Below are positions 17,464 to 26,954 of a stretch of 64,000 bases of DNA, one piece after another; position 1 is the stretch's first letter; each line of letters opens with the position of its first letter. The notes below the pieces were generated by a model. It was not told where the DNA came from and made no database searches. It was given only the letters and a program-made list of their open reading frames with translations. Source of the DNA: Rhodospirillales bacterium 24-66-33 (GTDB lineage Bacteria > Pseudomonadota > Alphaproteobacteria > Reyranellales > Reyranellaceae); contig NCHQ01000001.1 of NCBI GenBank assembly GCA_002281855.1, positions 310,001 to 374,000 on the forward strand. Reading direction: 5' to 3'. The position numbers and the translations under genes were made by a program.

Positions 17464-18438
17464 ATGATGAAGATCAATCGCCGCACGGCGCTGGCGGCGA
17501 CGGCCGCGGCTGCCCTGGTTCCGGGCGCTGCGCGCGCCCAGGCCTGGCCGAACAAGCCGATCCGCTGGGTCGTGCCCTACACGGCCGGCGGCCTGACCGA
17601 CGTGACGACACGGCTGACGCTCGAGAAGATGAACGTCGGCCAGACCTTCGTGGTCGACAACAAGCCCGGCGCCAATTCTCTGATCGGGGCGGAGATCGTC
17701 ACGAACGCGGCTCCCGACGGCTACACTTTCCTGACGGTGATCGCGGCGCACGCCGCCAACAAGACGCTCTATGCCGGCAAGCTGAAATTCGATCCGGTCT
17801 CGGGATTTGCGCCGGTTTCGCTGGTCGGCGTCGCGCCGCTGATCATCTGCGTCACCAACGGACTGCCGGTGAAGAACGTGGCCGAGCTGATCGCCTACGC
17901 CAAGGCCAATCCGGGCAAGCTCTCGTTCGGTTCGTCGGGCGTCGGTGCCGCCGCGCATCTCACCAGCGAACTCCTGAAGCAGGTCACGGGAATCGATATG
18001 GTGCACGTGCCCTACAAGGGCACGGCGCCGGCGCTTGCCGACCTCGCCTCGGGCAACATCCAGCTGTTGATCGACGCGCCGATCGGCGTGATGACGCAGG
18101 TGCGCGCCGGCAAGATCCGCGCGCTCGCCATGCTGTCGAAGAATCGCGTGCCGGGTGTCGAGGAGGTACCGACGATCGTCGAGGCGGGCGGCCCGCTGAT
18201 CGAATCCTCGACCTGGGTGATGTTCCTCGCGCCGGCGGGCACGCCGAAGGAGATCGTGAACAAGGTCTCGTCCGAAGTCTCGAAGGCCGTCAAGGACGAG
18301 GCGCTGCGCAAGCGGCTCGCCGAGCAGGCTGTCATTCCTGTCGGGGCGACGCCGGAAGAGACGGGCAAGTTCCTGCAGAGCGAGATCGACAAGTGGGAGA
18401 AGGTGATCACCACCGCCGGCGTCAAAGCCGACGCCTGA
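17464..18438 (+). CDS. Bug/TctC-family tripartite-tricarboxylate-type periplasmic receptor
   Basis: A 324-residue exported receptor with an INRRTALAATAAAALVPGAA signal. Body motifs: NKPIRWVVPYTAGGLTDVTT, VVDNKPGANSLIGAEIVTNA, the family hallmark FGSSGVGAAAHLTSELLKQ with DMVHVPYKGTAPAL, and a C-terminal WEKVITTAGVKADA. Bug proteins bind carboxylates or amides, and most are orphans, as here (no tctA/tctB in view). Co-transcription with the SDR at 16534 is likely from the 30-base gap. Ligand unknown. Confidence 0.92.
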   Translation: MMKINRRTALAATAAAALVPGAARAQAWPNKPIRWVVPYTAGGLTDVTTRLTLEKMNVGQTFVVDNKPGANSLIGAEIVTNAAPDGYTFLTVIAAHAANKTLYAGKLKFDPVSGFAPVSLVGVAPLIICVTNGLPVKNVAELIAYAKANPGKLSFGSSGVGAAAHLTSELLKQVTGIDMVHVPYKGTAPALADLASGNIQLLIDAPIGVMTQVRAGKIRALAMLSKNRVPGVEEVPTIVEAGGPLIESSTWVMFLAPAGTPKEIVNKVSSEVSKAVKDEALRKRLAEQAVIPVGATPEETGKFLQSEIDKWEKVITTAGVKADA

Positions 18439-18460
18439 ACCAAAGTCCCGAAGGTGAAGC

Positions 18461-18487
18461 AGCGGCGCCGGGCAAACCGGCGCCGCT
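18461..18487 (+). terminator. Strong GC hairpin after the Bug receptor gene
   Basis: A perfect 11-bp stem, AGCGGCGCCGG (18461-18471) with CCGGCGCCGCT (18477-18487), and a 5-base GCAAA loop, 22 bases after the stop codon. No U-tract follows, so it may slow polymerase or protect the 3' end rather than terminate on its own. From here to 18764 I see no gene. Confidence 0.55.
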
Positions 18488-18764
18488 GTCGCTTCGGCGG
18501 GGGCATTCCCGCCCATGCCTGGCCTGCGACGACGTGGCCGAACCAAGCCGCCTGGGCAGCGCGACGGAGTCCGTCGGGGAGTCCATTCGGGGTGGGGCAC
18601 AGCTTTCTCTTGTAATTTCAGCATTGGTCGCCCTCCAGGTCGGCCTTCGGGGCACCCGAGGACGAAGAGATTCCCAAGGGCTGCAAGTGCAATGAGACTG
18701 TGTTGACAGTCAAAGTGCAGCCTCAGCGCTTTACTCGCCGCGTGCCTTATCGTTTGCTCCCGTC

Positions 18765-19268
18765 ATGATCTCGACGTTGAGTCTGGCGAACGGCCTAACG
18801 GTAATTTTCGCCGCCCTTTGCCTTTGGACGATGGCTGCTCAGTCGCGCGGTGGCGTGACGACGCTGGGCCGAGTGGCATTGCCGGGCGGCTTCGCGCTGA
18901 TGGCGACGCTGATGCTGCTCGCGGGTGTGTTCGAGGCGAGCATCCTGTTCGACATCCTCTGGGTCGCGGCCTTCGCATTGGGATCCATGATCGGCCGCGT
19001 CCGGGGATGGAGCCTGACGGTGCAGGCGAACAAGGAAGCGGGCCTCGTGATGTTGCCGCCGACGGTCGACGGTCTCATCGTGGCGGTGATCCTCGCGGTG
19101 CTGTCGGCGATCGATTTTGCCTCCGCCATGATCGGAGAACCGTTGATGGCGCCCGGATATGTCGCCGCCGCCAGCGCGCTTTGTGCGGGCTTCCTCGGCT
19201 ACCGCGTGCTCGTCATCGCGCTGCGCGTCGTTCGTCCGACGCCCAGCAAGGTTTCGAACGCCGTCTGA
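18765..19268 (+). CDS. Unrecognised integral membrane protein
   Basis: A 167-residue protein with about five hydrophobic segments (roughly 5-24, 37-58, 60-78, 103-122 and 128-158) and a conserved-looking loop GRVRGWSLTVQANKEAG. The arrangement recalls small CcdC-like membrane proteins, but I cannot assign a family. It has a 326-base intergenic region upstream and is convergent with the following amidase (10-base gap). Codon use matches its neighbours, so it is probably real. Confidence 0.6.
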   Translation: MISTLSLANGLTVIFAALCLWTMAAQSRGGVTTLGRVALPGGFALMATLMLLAGVFEASILFDILWVAAFALGSMIGRVRGWSLTVQANKEAGLVMLPPTVDGLIVAVILAVLSAIDFASAMIGEPLMAPGYVAAASALCAGFLGYRVLVIALRVVRPTPSKVSNAV

Positions 19269-19278
19269 CGGCGCCTCG

Positions 19279-20700
19279 TCACAAGCCCTTCAACGTCTCG
19301 AGCACCTTCGGCTGCGGCCAGGTCCAGCCAGTTGCGCTCTCGAAGGCGCGCATCGCGCGCAGCACGACATCGTCGGCGCGGGGCGGGCCGATGATCTGTA
19401 TGCCGACGGGAAGTCCCGCGCTCGTCAGGCCTGCGGGCATGGAGGCCGCCGGCTGGCCGGTGAGATTGCAGGGGAGCGTATAGGGCGCCCCCTTGGTCCA
19501 GCGCGGAAAGGCCTCCGAATTGTAGAGCGTTTCCACCGGGGGGCCGGCCGTTGGCGCAACGGGCGCCAGCAGCAGGTCGTAGTTGCGATGCCAGAGTGCC
19601 AGATCGCGCGCCAGCCGGCTCCGCGCCTCGAACGCCTTCGCATAGTCGGCGAGCGTTATCGCCAGGCCTTTTTCCATGAGCGCACGCAGGCCGGGATCGA
19701 GCTTGTCGTGGAGCTGGGTCGGGATCTGCCGGAACCGGGTGGCAAAGCTGCCGATCCACAGCGGTTCGAAATGCTCTTGCAGCGATTCGAACATCGGGCC
19801 GACTTCCTCGACATGGGCGCCGAGTTCTTCGAAGCGTCTGGCGGCGGCGGCAACGAGTTCGCGCACTTCCGGATCGGCCTTCACGTGACCGAGATCGAGG
19901 CTGAGGCCGATCTTCCAGCCGCGCACACCGGCGTCGAGGCCGACCGTGTAGTCCCGCGCCTCGGTGGGCAGCGAGCGCCAGTCACGCGGGTCTGGCCCCG
20001 CGGTCACGTTCAAGGCCATCGCCGTGTCGAGGACGCTGCGCGCCAGCACACCCTGGCTGATCACGTCGGCAAACGGCGCATCGGCCGGATATTGCGGGAT
20101 GCGGCCGTAGGAAGGCTTCAGGCCGACGAGCCCCGTGTGGCTGGCGGGGATGCGGATCGAACCGCCGCCGTCATTGCCATGGTTGAACGGATTGATCCCC
20201 GCCGCCGTGAGTGAAGAGGCGCCGCCCGACGAGCCGCCGGGCGAATGGGCGAGATTCCACGGATTGCGGGTGAAGCCCTGGAGCGGCGAATCGGTGAGGG
20301 CCTTCCAGCCGAATTCGGGCGTGGCGGATTTGCCGAAAATGATCATGCCCGCTGCAAGGAGCCTGTCGGTCACAGCTGCATTGTCGGGCGCGGGTGTCTC
20401 GTCCGTGGAATGCGATCCGTATCGGGTCGGCCATCCCTTGATGTTCGTGGTGTCCTTGATCGTCGTCGGAATACCGTCGAGCGGAGACAGAGGCTCTCCT
20501 TTTCGCCATCGCGATTCAGCAGCTTTTGCAGCGGCTTGCGCGCCGTCTTTGTCAATCAACACGAGTGCGTTCAGGTGGGGCTGCAGTGCCGCCGCACGCT
20601 TCAGCATCGCGTCGAGGACCTCGACTGGAGAAGCTTCTCCACGGGAGAAGAGTTTTGAAAGTTCCGCTGCAGAAAGCCAGTCGAATGCAGACTCAGACAT
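19279..20700 (-). CDS. Amidase signature family hydrolase
   Basis: A second 473-residue amidase with the full triad: Lys82 in TTIKDTTNIKG, cis-Ser at 157/158 in SPGGSSGGAS and nucleophile Ser181 in GNDGGGSIRIP. The Asp-Gly-Gly-Gly-Ser form and the TRNPWNLAHSPGGSSGG block are typical of bacterial nitrile- or carboxamide-degrading amidases. It shows no close likeness to the first amidase outside the motifs. Unlike that one it has no AtzG-like partner beside it. It stands alone between a membrane-protein gene and another small membrane gene on the opposite strand. Confidence 0.92.
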   Translation of the reverse strand: MSESAFDWLSAAELSKLFSRGEASPVEVLDAMLKRAAALQPHLNALVLIDKDGAQAAAKAAESRWRKGEPLSPLDGIPTTIKDTTNIKGWPTRYGSHSTDETPAPDNAAVTDRLLAAGMIIFGKSATPEFGWKALTDSPLQGFTRNPWNLAHSPGGSSGGASSLTAAGINPFNHGNDGGGSIRIPASHTGLVGLKPSYGRIPQYPADAPFADVISQGVLARSVLDTAMALNVTAGPDPRDWRSLPTEARDYTVGLDAGVRGWKIGLSLDLGHVKADPEVRELVAAAARRFEELGAHVEEVGPMFESLQEHFEPLWIGSFATRFRQIPTQLHDKLDPGLRALMEKGLAITLADYAKAFEARSRLARDLALWHRNYDLLLAPVAPTAGPPVETLYNSEAFPRWTKGAPYTLPCNLTGQPAASMPAGLTSAGLPVGIQIIGPPRADDVVLRAMRAFESATGWTWPQPKVLETLKGL

Positions 20701-20805
20701 GCGTTTTTTGTCGGTTCTCGACGGAGGTTGGATGTTTCAAAGTGCAGGTGTTGAAACAGTGTCGACTCTGATTTCTCCCAAGTCGAGAGCGTATTGGAGG
20801 ACGTG

Positions 20806-21114
20806 ATGGAAACCATCGCCGCGGTTGTCGCCGCCGGTGCCGCCTTCGGGGCGAGTTACCTGATCGGTCGCTCGTTGACCGCCTCGTCTCTCCTCGTTGC
20901 CCTGGGCGGCCTGCTGTGGGGCGTCGGCTTCGCTGTTCTGTTTTTCGTTGCGACCGTGACGGTCGGACATCTCACGCCGGGCCTGTTCGAGCCGTGGCTG
21001 CTCGGTGTTCACTTCATCGCGCTGATCGTCGCGGCACCGCTCGGTGGCGCTGCCATCGCGGCCCTCACTCATTGGCGCGTCGAACGTGCCGATGCGGCAC
21101 GCCTGCCGTTCTGA
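20806..21114 (+). CDS. Small hydrophobic membrane protein, unrecognised
   Basis: A 102-residue protein with three hydrophobic stretches (about 3-22, 28-55 and 66-92) and a charged C-terminal tail, HWRVERADAARLPF. The ATG at 20806 is preceded by GGAGG with five-base spacing, preferred over the TTG at 20794. No family recognised. It runs divergently from the amidase. Confidence 0.6.
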   Translation: METIAAVVAAGAAFGASYLIGRSLTASSLLVALGGLLWGVGFAVLFFVATVTVGHLTPGLFEPWLLGVHFIALIVAAPLGGAAIAALTHWRVERADAARLPF

Positions 21115-21199
21115 TCGCCGAGCATCCCACAGCGGAATGATCCGCTTCCCCGTAGCGACCTCGCGACGCTAAGCTCCCTGACAACCGAGGGGAGGCACC

Positions 21200-22087
21200 A
21201 TGGTCGAGGTGAAGCTCGGCGCCGGTACGGCCGTGCGCATCGAGGAAAGCTACGAACCCAACTTCGACGCCAAGGCGTTCTTTCCCGATTGGGACCCCGC
21301 CGTCGTGGAGCGGCATCGCGACTGGCTGGTGCCGGCGCACTATGACGAAGCCTCCGCTTTCCTGAAGCTCAGTGTCCATAGCTGGCTGTTGAAGATCGGC
21401 GGCAAGACCGTCTTGATCGATACCTGCGTCGGCAACCACAAGTCACGTCCGCATCGGCCGAAGTGGCACCTGATGGAGACGGGGTACCTCGAGCGGCTGA
21501 AGGCTGCCGGCGTGGAGCCCGACCAGATCGACATGGTGATGTGCACACACCTCCACGTCGATCATGTCGGATGGAACACCCGGCTGGAGAACGGCCGATG
21601 GGTGCCCACGTTCAGGAACGCAAAGTACGTGTTCAGCCGGGTCGACTACGATCACTACCTGAAGCTCGATGGCGATCCTGCGACCGGCCCGGTCAACGCG
21701 GGCTCGTTCCGGGACTCGGTTCTGCCGGTGGTCGAGGCGGGGCTCACGCAGATGATCGATGGTGCCGCCCAGCTCGACGAGAACCTCTCCGTCGAACCGG
21801 CACCGGGACACACGCCGGGCACCATCGCCATCAAATTCGAGTCGCGCGGCGAGAAGGCTCTCTTCTGCGGCGACATCCTCCATCACGCGCTGCAGGTCTA
21901 TCACCCGGAATGGAACAGCTTCGCCTGCGCCGACGCAGCGGGAGCGCGCAAGAGTCGGCGCGCCGCGCTCGAACATTGTGCGGGAAGCGGCGCGCGGCTG
22001 ATGCCCTGCCATTTCGGAGCACCATTCAGCTGTCACATCGACCACAAGGACAACGGATTCGTGCCGCGCTTCGGCGGGCAATTCTAG
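21200..22087 (+). CDS. MBL-fold metallo-hydrolase (lactonase-like)
   Basis: A 295-residue metallo-beta-lactamase-fold enzyme with the di-metal motif THLHVDHVGW (His117, His119, Asp121, His122), the third-site region PAPGHTPGTIAIKF and the bridging Asp in FCGDILHH. The long N-terminal region and KISVHSWLLKIGGKT-like strand resemble AHL lactonases and related lactone or ester hydrolases. GAGGGGAGGCACC precedes the ATG. Followed 11 bases later by a NIPSNAP protein, so likely one operon. Confidence 0.9.
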   Translation: MVEVKLGAGTAVRIEESYEPNFDAKAFFPDWDPAVVERHRDWLVPAHYDEASAFLKLSVHSWLLKIGGKTVLIDTCVGNHKSRPHRPKWHLMETGYLERLKAAGVEPDQIDMVMCTHLHVDHVGWNTRLENGRWVPTFRNAKYVFSRVDYDHYLKLDGDPATGPVNAGSFRDSVLPVVEAGLTQMIDGAAQLDENLSVEPAPGHTPGTIAIKFESRGEKALFCGDILHHALQVYHPEWNSFACADAAGARKSRRAALEHCAGSGARLMPCHFGAPFSCHIDHKDNGFVPRFGGQF

Positions 22088-22098
22088 GGGAGGACGAG

Positions 22099-22425
22099 AT
22101 GATCTACGAAATGCGGGTCTACAGGTGCGTGCCGGGTCGCCTGCCGGCGCTGCTCAATCGCTTCAACACGATCACGCTCAAGATCTGGGAGCGGCACGGC
22201 ATCAAGCAGGCCGGCTTCTTCACGACCCTGATCGGAGAGTCGAACCAGGAGCTGACCTATTTCCTCGCCTGGGAGTCGCTGGCCGAGCGCGAGAAGAAGT
22301 GGAATGCGTTCGCCGCCGATCCGGAATGGCTGGCCAAGCGCGCCGAGACCGAGAAGGACGGCGCCATCGTCGAGAACGTCTCCGTTCAGATGCTCACGCC
22401 GACCGGCTTCTCGTCCGTACAGTAG
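22099..22425 (+). CDS. NIPSNAP-family protein
   Basis: A 108-residue ferredoxin-like (dimeric alpha/beta barrel) protein. MIYEMRVYRCVPGRLPALL opens the fold, and GIKQAGFFTTLIG, LTYFLAWESLAEREKKW and WLAKRAETEKDG are classic NIPSNAP features. Bacterial NIPSNAP proteins often sit beside catabolic genes, but their role is unclear. GGGGAGGACGAG precedes the ATG at 22099. The next 286 bases up to 22711 hold no gene I can support. Confidence 0.9.
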   Translation: MIYEMRVYRCVPGRLPALLNRFNTITLKIWERHGIKQAGFFTTLIGESNQELTYFLAWESLAEREKKWNAFAADPEWLAKRAETEKDGAIVENVSVQMLTPTGFSSVQ

Positions 22426-22711
22426 CCGTCAGTCCGCCCTGAAGCCTGCCGTCTTGGCGAGGTTGGCCCCTGTGGCGCGGTCCCGCGCCTCAGGGGCTGC
22501 GCACCAGCCCTGTCTGGCCCTGCCGGCGGATCTGGCCGGCTCTGACATGGGGAGCGCAACCACAGGCCCGCGAAGCCGATGCCGGGCGCCATCAGTGCGC
22601 CAGTAGATCGGTCTGGCTGCCGGAGGCAGGACCGGCGGGGGCACCGCGGCGAAAGAACTTGCGGATGCGAGAAGTATGCTAGGCTTTTCGCAACACAGGG
22701 AGGAAACAAGA

Positions 22712-23686
22712 ATGCAACGTAGAACTTTCACGAGCGCCAGCGCGGCTGCCCTCATCGGATCTCTCGCCGGATGGCCGGCGATGGCGCAGAAGATCTCAGG
22801 CGATGTCCGCTTCCTCTGCGGCTTCGCGCCGGGCGGCACGGCCGATCTTCTGTGTCGTATCGTGGCCGAGGCCGTGACCTCTGAAGTCGGGCAAAAGGTG
22901 ATCGTCGATACCAAGACCGGCGCCAGCGGCTTCATCGCCAACGAGATCGTCGCGAACGCACCACCGGACGGCCGGACCATCGGCCTCGCCGCCATGGCGG
23001 CGCTGTGCGTATCGCCGGTGATGCCGGGGCAGAAGCTGCCGATCGACGTCGACACCGACCTCACGCCGATCGCGAACATCGCGGGCGTCACCAACATGCT
23101 GGTGGTCGGCAAGCACATGAAGTATCGCACGGTCCCGGAGATCATCGACTTCGCGAAGAAGAACCCGGGCAAGCTCACCTATGCTTCCGCGGGCAACGGC
23201 ACGTCGCAGCATCTCGCCGCCGAACTCTTCAAGAAGATGGCGGGCATCAACATCCTGCATGTGCCCTATCGCGGCGGCGCACCCGCCATCCAGGACATGA
23301 TCTCGGGCAATTGCGACATGATGTTCGGCAACATGCCGGAATTCCTGGGCCAGATTAACGGCGGAGGGTTGATCCCGGTCGCCTTCGGCTCGCCCAAGCC
23401 CTCGCCGCTGTTTCCCAACCTCCCGTTGATGTCGAAGTTCCTGCCCGGTTTCCAGGTGGTCAACTGGTTCGGCGTGTTCGGCTCCAAGGGCATGCCAGCC
23501 GACCTGGTCGACTTCTGGAACAAGGCTCTCCGGGCGGCCGTCGCCAAGCCGGACGTGCAGAAGCGCTTCGCCGAGAGCGGCATGGATTCGATCATCGGAT
23601 CGCCGGCCGAATTCAAGGCGACGATCATGGCCGATCGAAAGAAGTGGGAAGAGGTCATCAAGAGCGCCGGCATCCGTGCCGACTGA
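22712..23686 (+). CDS. Bug/TctC-family periplasmic receptor
   Basis: A 324-residue receptor from the ATG at 22712 with GGGAGGAAACAAGA upstream. A QRRTFTSASAAALIG signal with paired arginines is followed by VRFLCGFAPGGTADLLCRIV, DTKTGASGFIANEIV, TYASAGNGTSQHLAAELFKK and ILHVPYRGGAPAIQDMISG. Two cysteines in the ligand-cleft loop (FLCGFAPGGTADLLC) are unusual for the family and could form a disulfide. An alpha/beta hydrolase gene begins three bases after the stop, suggesting that the imported compound is an ester or lactone. Confidence 0.92.
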   Translation: MQRRTFTSASAAALIGSLAGWPAMAQKISGDVRFLCGFAPGGTADLLCRIVAEAVTSEVGQKVIVDTKTGASGFIANEIVANAPPDGRTIGLAAMAALCVSPVMPGQKLPIDVDTDLTPIANIAGVTNMLVVGKHMKYRTVPEIIDFAKKNPGKLTYASAGNGTSQHLAAELFKKMAGINILHVPYRGGAPAIQDMISGNCDMMFGNMPEFLGQINGGGLIPVAFGSPKPSPLFPNLPLMSKFLPGFQVVNWFGVFGSKGMPADLVDFWNKALRAAVAKPDVQKRFAESGMDSIIGSPAEFKATIMADRKKWEEVIKSAGIRAD

Positions 23687-23688
23687 CC

Positions 23689-24498
23689 ATGCCGCTCGCC
23701 GCTAGCAACCACGGGACGCTTCATTACGGCGTCGTGGATCTCGTGGCGCCCTGGCAGCGGCCGCGCCTGCCGATCCTGTTCCATCACGGGATCGGCGCCA
23801 GCGCCGGGATCTGGGACGGGTGGCGGCCCGCGCTGGCCGATGCTCACCGGCTCGTCACCTTCGACATGCGCGGCTATGGACGCTCGAACATTCCGGCGGC
23901 TGACTTCAGGTGGTCGCTGGACCTGCTGGTCGAGGACTTGTTCGCCGTCGCCGATGCTGCCGGTATTGAGCGCTTCCATCTCGCGGGTGAGTCGATCGGC
24001 GGGACGGTGGCGCTGGCGGCGGCGCTCGCCCGGCCGGCAAGGATTGCGACCCTCACCGTCAGCAACGGCGCCCATGTCGGGGCCTCGATCCAGAGGGTCG
24101 AGGCGTGGCGACGCCAGCTCGACGAAGGCGGCTCGAAGGGTTGGTCGGATGCCTTCCTGCGCGACCGCTTTCACGACGATGCTCTGTCCGCCGAGCGGCG
24201 TGCCTGGTTCGCCGCGGAGCAGGAGAAGTGGACGCGGGATTCCATCCTGAATGCGCTGGGCGTGCTCATCGGCACCGACCTCACGTCGCGGCTGGGCGAG
24301 CTCAGATGCCCGGTGCTTTTGCTGCATCCCGACGGCAGCCCGTTCATCCCCGTGAGCGTCATGGCCGCACTGCACGAGGGACTGTCCGACGGCGAGCTCA
24401 ATGTCTTCGGCCGGTCACGCCATGGCCTGCCGTTCTCGCATGCTGCGCAATGCGCGCAGGCTTTGCGGACTTTTCTCGACTCGCGCAAGGCGGACTGA
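23689..24498 (+). CDS. Alpha/beta hydrolase
   Basis: A 269-residue hydrolase. ILFHHGIGASAGIWDGW supplies the oxyanion HG loop, FDMRGYGRS is the conserved strand-4 motif and HLAGESIGGTVALAAAL contains the nucleophile elbow G-E-S-I-G. RCPVLLLHPDGSPFIP and SRHGLPF provide the acid and His regions. This looks like the 3-oxoadipate enol-lactonase/PcaD-like branch, but no protocatechuate genes are near. The ATG at 23689 lies directly behind the Bug receptor stop, so the pair is one operon. Confidence 0.88.
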   Translation: MPLAASNHGTLHYGVVDLVAPWQRPRLPILFHHGIGASAGIWDGWRPALADAHRLVTFDMRGYGRSNIPAADFRWSLDLLVEDLFAVADAAGIERFHLAGESIGGTVALAAALARPARIATLTVSNGAHVGASIQRVEAWRRQLDEGGSKGWSDAFLRDRFHDDALSAERRAWFAAEQEKWTRDSILNALGVLIGTDLTSRLGELRCPVLLLHPDGSPFIPVSVMAALHEGLSDGELNVFGRSRHGLPFSHAAQCAQALRTFLDSRKAD

Positions 24499-24535
24499 TA
24501 CCCGGATCGTCAGGCAGCCTTGAAGCGAGGAAACA

Positions 24536-25903
24536 ATGAGACGGATTCTGGCTGGCGCCGCGGCTTTGGCGATCGCCTTTTCGGCCGCTCCGGGCCTTGC
24601 CCAGGAGAAGCTCGCCGTCTGGTGGGTGAAGGGCTACTACAAGGCCGAAGACGAGGCGCTGTTCGCCGCGATCAAGAAGTTCGAAGCCAAGACCGGGGTC
24701 AAGGTCGACCTGTCCCAGTACGCGGCGGAGGACATGATCCCGAAGACGGTCGAGGCCGTCGACTCCGGTTCGCCACCGGACATTGCCTATTCGGACACAT
24801 ACGACGTCGAGGTCGCGGCCAGGTGGGCCTTCGAGGGCAAGCTCGAAGACATCTCCGACGTGATCGAGCCGATGAAGGACCGGTTCCTCCCGGGCACGAT
24901 CGACACCGCGTACCTCTACGACGGCAAGGCCAGCAAAAAGGCCTTCTATGGTTTCGTCTTGAAGCAGCAGATGCTGCACGTCGAATACTGGAAGGACATG
25001 CTGGCGACGGCTGGCTTCAAGGAAAACGACATTCCGGGCACGTGGAAGGAATACTGGTCCTTCTGGTGCGACAAGGTCCAGCCGGCCTACCGCAAGGCGA
25101 CCCGCAGCCGGGTGTACGGTATCGGCCGGCCGATGGGCGTGGACTCGACCGACTCGTTCCGCTCGTTCATGAGCTGGGTCGACGCCTACGACGTGAAGCT
25201 GGTCGACGGGTCGGGCAAGCTTCTGGTCGACGATCCCAAGGTGCGGGAGGGGCTGATCGCCGCCCTTCGTGACTACACCGACGTCTACGCCAAAGGCTGT
25301 TCGCCGCCCTCGTCGACGGGCTGGATGGACGGCGACAGCGAGGCGGCCTTCAACGATCGCACGACGATCCTGACGCACGACTATTCGATCGCAGCCGCAG
25401 CCAAGTGGCTCGACGATGCCAATAATCCGAACCGCACACCGGAGGAGCGCACCGCCGGCCGCAGGGCCTACGACGAGCTGATCGCGACGGCCGGTCTCCC
25501 CAGAAAGCCCGATGGCACGCCGATGGTCTATCGCACGATCGTCAAGGTGGGGGTGATCTTCCGGGACTCGAAGAACAAGAAGCGGGCCCGCGAATTCCTG
25601 CGGGTCCTGCTGGAGGAGGAGAATCTTCGCCCCTATGTCGAGGCCGGGCTGGGCCGCTGGTTTCCGGTGACCAAGGCCGCTCAGGAGAGCCCGTTCTGGA
25701 AGGCCGACAAGCATCGCAGGGCCGTGTACGACCAGTTCAAGACGTCACCGCAGCCTTCCGAGTTCGCGAAGAACTGGAAGTTCGCGCTCCTCGACGCCGA
25801 GAACGTCTGGGCCAAGGCGATGAACCGCGTGGTGACCGACAAGGTAACCGTCGAGAAGGCCGTCGACGAGCTGATCGCCCGCATCAAGGAAATCGCCCGG
25901 TAG
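24536..25903 (+). CDS. Extracellular solute-binding protein (family 1, sugar/polyol type)
   Basis: A 455-residue exported receptor. The signal MRRILAGAAALAIAFSAAPG ends at about LAQ (23). It then shows KLAVWWVKGYYKAEDEALFA, IKKFEAKTGVKVDLSQ, DSGSPPDIAYSDTYDVEVA and EYWSFWCDKVQPAY, an SBP_bac_1 pattern. The C-terminal part, KNKKRAREFLRVLLEEENL and GRWFPVTKAAQESPFW, is also typical. No permease or ATPase genes are adjacent, so it is an orphan receptor or serves a transporter encoded elsewhere. Ligand unreadable. Confidence 0.87.
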   Translation: MRRILAGAAALAIAFSAAPGLAQEKLAVWWVKGYYKAEDEALFAAIKKFEAKTGVKVDLSQYAAEDMIPKTVEAVDSGSPPDIAYSDTYDVEVAARWAFEGKLEDISDVIEPMKDRFLPGTIDTAYLYDGKASKKAFYGFVLKQQMLHVEYWKDMLATAGFKENDIPGTWKEYWSFWCDKVQPAYRKATRSRVYGIGRPMGVDSTDSFRSFMSWVDAYDVKLVDGSGKLLVDDPKVREGLIAALRDYTDVYAKGCSPPSSTGWMDGDSEAAFNDRTTILTHDYSIAAAAKWLDDANNPNRTPEERTAGRRAYDELIATAGLPRKPDGTPMVYRTIVKVGVIFRDSKNKKRAREFLRVLLEEENLRPYVEAGLGRWFPVTKAAQESPFWKADKHRRAVYDQFKTSPQPSEFAKNWKFALLDAENVWAKAMNRVVTDKVTVEKAVDELIARIKEIAR

Positions 25904-25936
25904 AGCGGCGCGTTCGGAGCCTGCTTCAGCCGGTCG

Positions 25937-26836
25937 TCATGCGTGCCGTGTGCGGCGGCGGGAGGCGAAGGACGCCCTGAGCCGGTCGGCAAACTGCTCG
26001 ACCTCGGCGCGCCAACGCAGGGCGGGGTCCCAGATCGCTGCGAGATCCATGCCGAGCACGATGCCGTTGGCGACGATCTTGGCGGTGTTCAGGTCCGTCC
26101 GCGTCGTCGCCGGAATGACGGCGGTGCCGAGGCCCGCCCGCGCCAGAGACAGGATCACCGTACCCGAGCCGCCTTCGTGGCGGATGCTTGGCGACAGCGA
26201 CAGCAGGCGAAGCGCCGCGTCCAGCGTCAGGCGCGACTGATATCCGCGATCCAGCACCAGCAGGTCGCGCTCGCACAGTGCGCGGAGATCGATGCCGTTC
26301 CTGCGCTCGGCAGCGCTGAAGGGCTTGGGCGACGCCGCCAGGATGTCGAGGCGCACGATCTGGTGATCGACCAGCCCCGCGTCGTAGCGTGGGCGGCCCG
26401 TGATGCCCATCGAGGCGTCGCCGCTCAGCACGAGGTCTTCGATCTCGACGCCGTTCGCTTCGAGGACGCCGACCCGGACGTGCGGTTTGGCCTGCGTGAA
26501 TTCGGCAATGCCCGGCGCCACGACGGTCTCTATCGTATGCGCCGTCGCCGCGACCGTGATCTGGATGGCGGGCTGAACGCTGTTGGCGCGCGCGGCCGCT
26601 TCGAACCGGGCGATTCCTTCGAGTGCCGACGAGGCGAGCGGCAGCAGATCGTGCGCGTCGCTGGTCGCAGCCATGCCGCGTCCCGAAGGCTCGAACAGGG
26701 CGAGCCCCAGCCGATGCTGCAATTCCGTGATGCGGCGCGACAGGGCGGATTGCGAAATGTTGAGGCGCTCGGCTGCCTCCACGAGGGACCCCGACCGATA
26801 CACGGCCACGAAGGACTCCAGCAGCCGCTTGTCCAC
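25937..26836 (-). CDS. LysR-family transcriptional regulator
   Basis: A 299-residue LTTR. The N-terminal winged helix-turn-helix, LLESFVAVYRSGSLVEAAER followed by LNISQSALSRRITELQHRLG, is canonical. The effector domain runs from about 90 to 295 (IQITVAATAHTIETVVAPGI and the GYQSRLTLD loop). It is divergent from the Bug receptor/TauD operon at 26955, and a T-N11-A palindrome lies between them. It probably activates that operon in response to its substrate and represses itself. Confidence 0.93.
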   Translation of the reverse strand: MDKRLLESFVAVYRSGSLVEAAERLNISQSALSRRITELQHRLGLALFEPSGRGMAATSDAHDLLPLASSALEGIARFEAAARANSVQPAIQITVAATAHTIETVVAPGIAEFTQAKPHVRVGVLEANGVEIEDLVLSGDASMGITGRPRYDAGLVDHQIVRLDILAASPKPFSAAERRNGIDLRALCERDLLVLDRGYQSRLTLDAALRLLSLSPSIRHEGGSGTVILSLARAGLGTAVIPATTRTDLNTAKIVANGIVLGMDLAAIWDPALRWRAEVEQFADRLRASFASRRRTRHA

Positions 26837-26870
26837 TCTTGTGAATTCCTCAGCAATAAGCCTGCAGATA

Positions 26871-26885
26871 ATGCACTTCGTGCAT
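26871..26885. promoter_or_regulatory. LysR-type operator (T-N11-A palindrome)
   Basis: ATGCAC-TTC-GTGCAT is a perfect 6-bp palindrome containing the T-N11-A signature (T at 26872, A at 26884). It lies between the divergent LysR gene and the Bug receptor gene, the standard place for an LTTR recognition site. Confidence 0.75.
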
Positions 26886-26954
26886 AGGGTGGATCGGTGC
26901 TAGCGCTGCGTCAACCGCACCCGCCATGGGGCGGATCGAGAAAGGAAGACAGGG

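Noticed and set aside
22386..22709. Minus-strand frame ending in AKTAGFRAD, like the C terminus of a Bug receptor
   Set aside because: Only nine residues resemble the family and nothing upstream does; chance is as likely.
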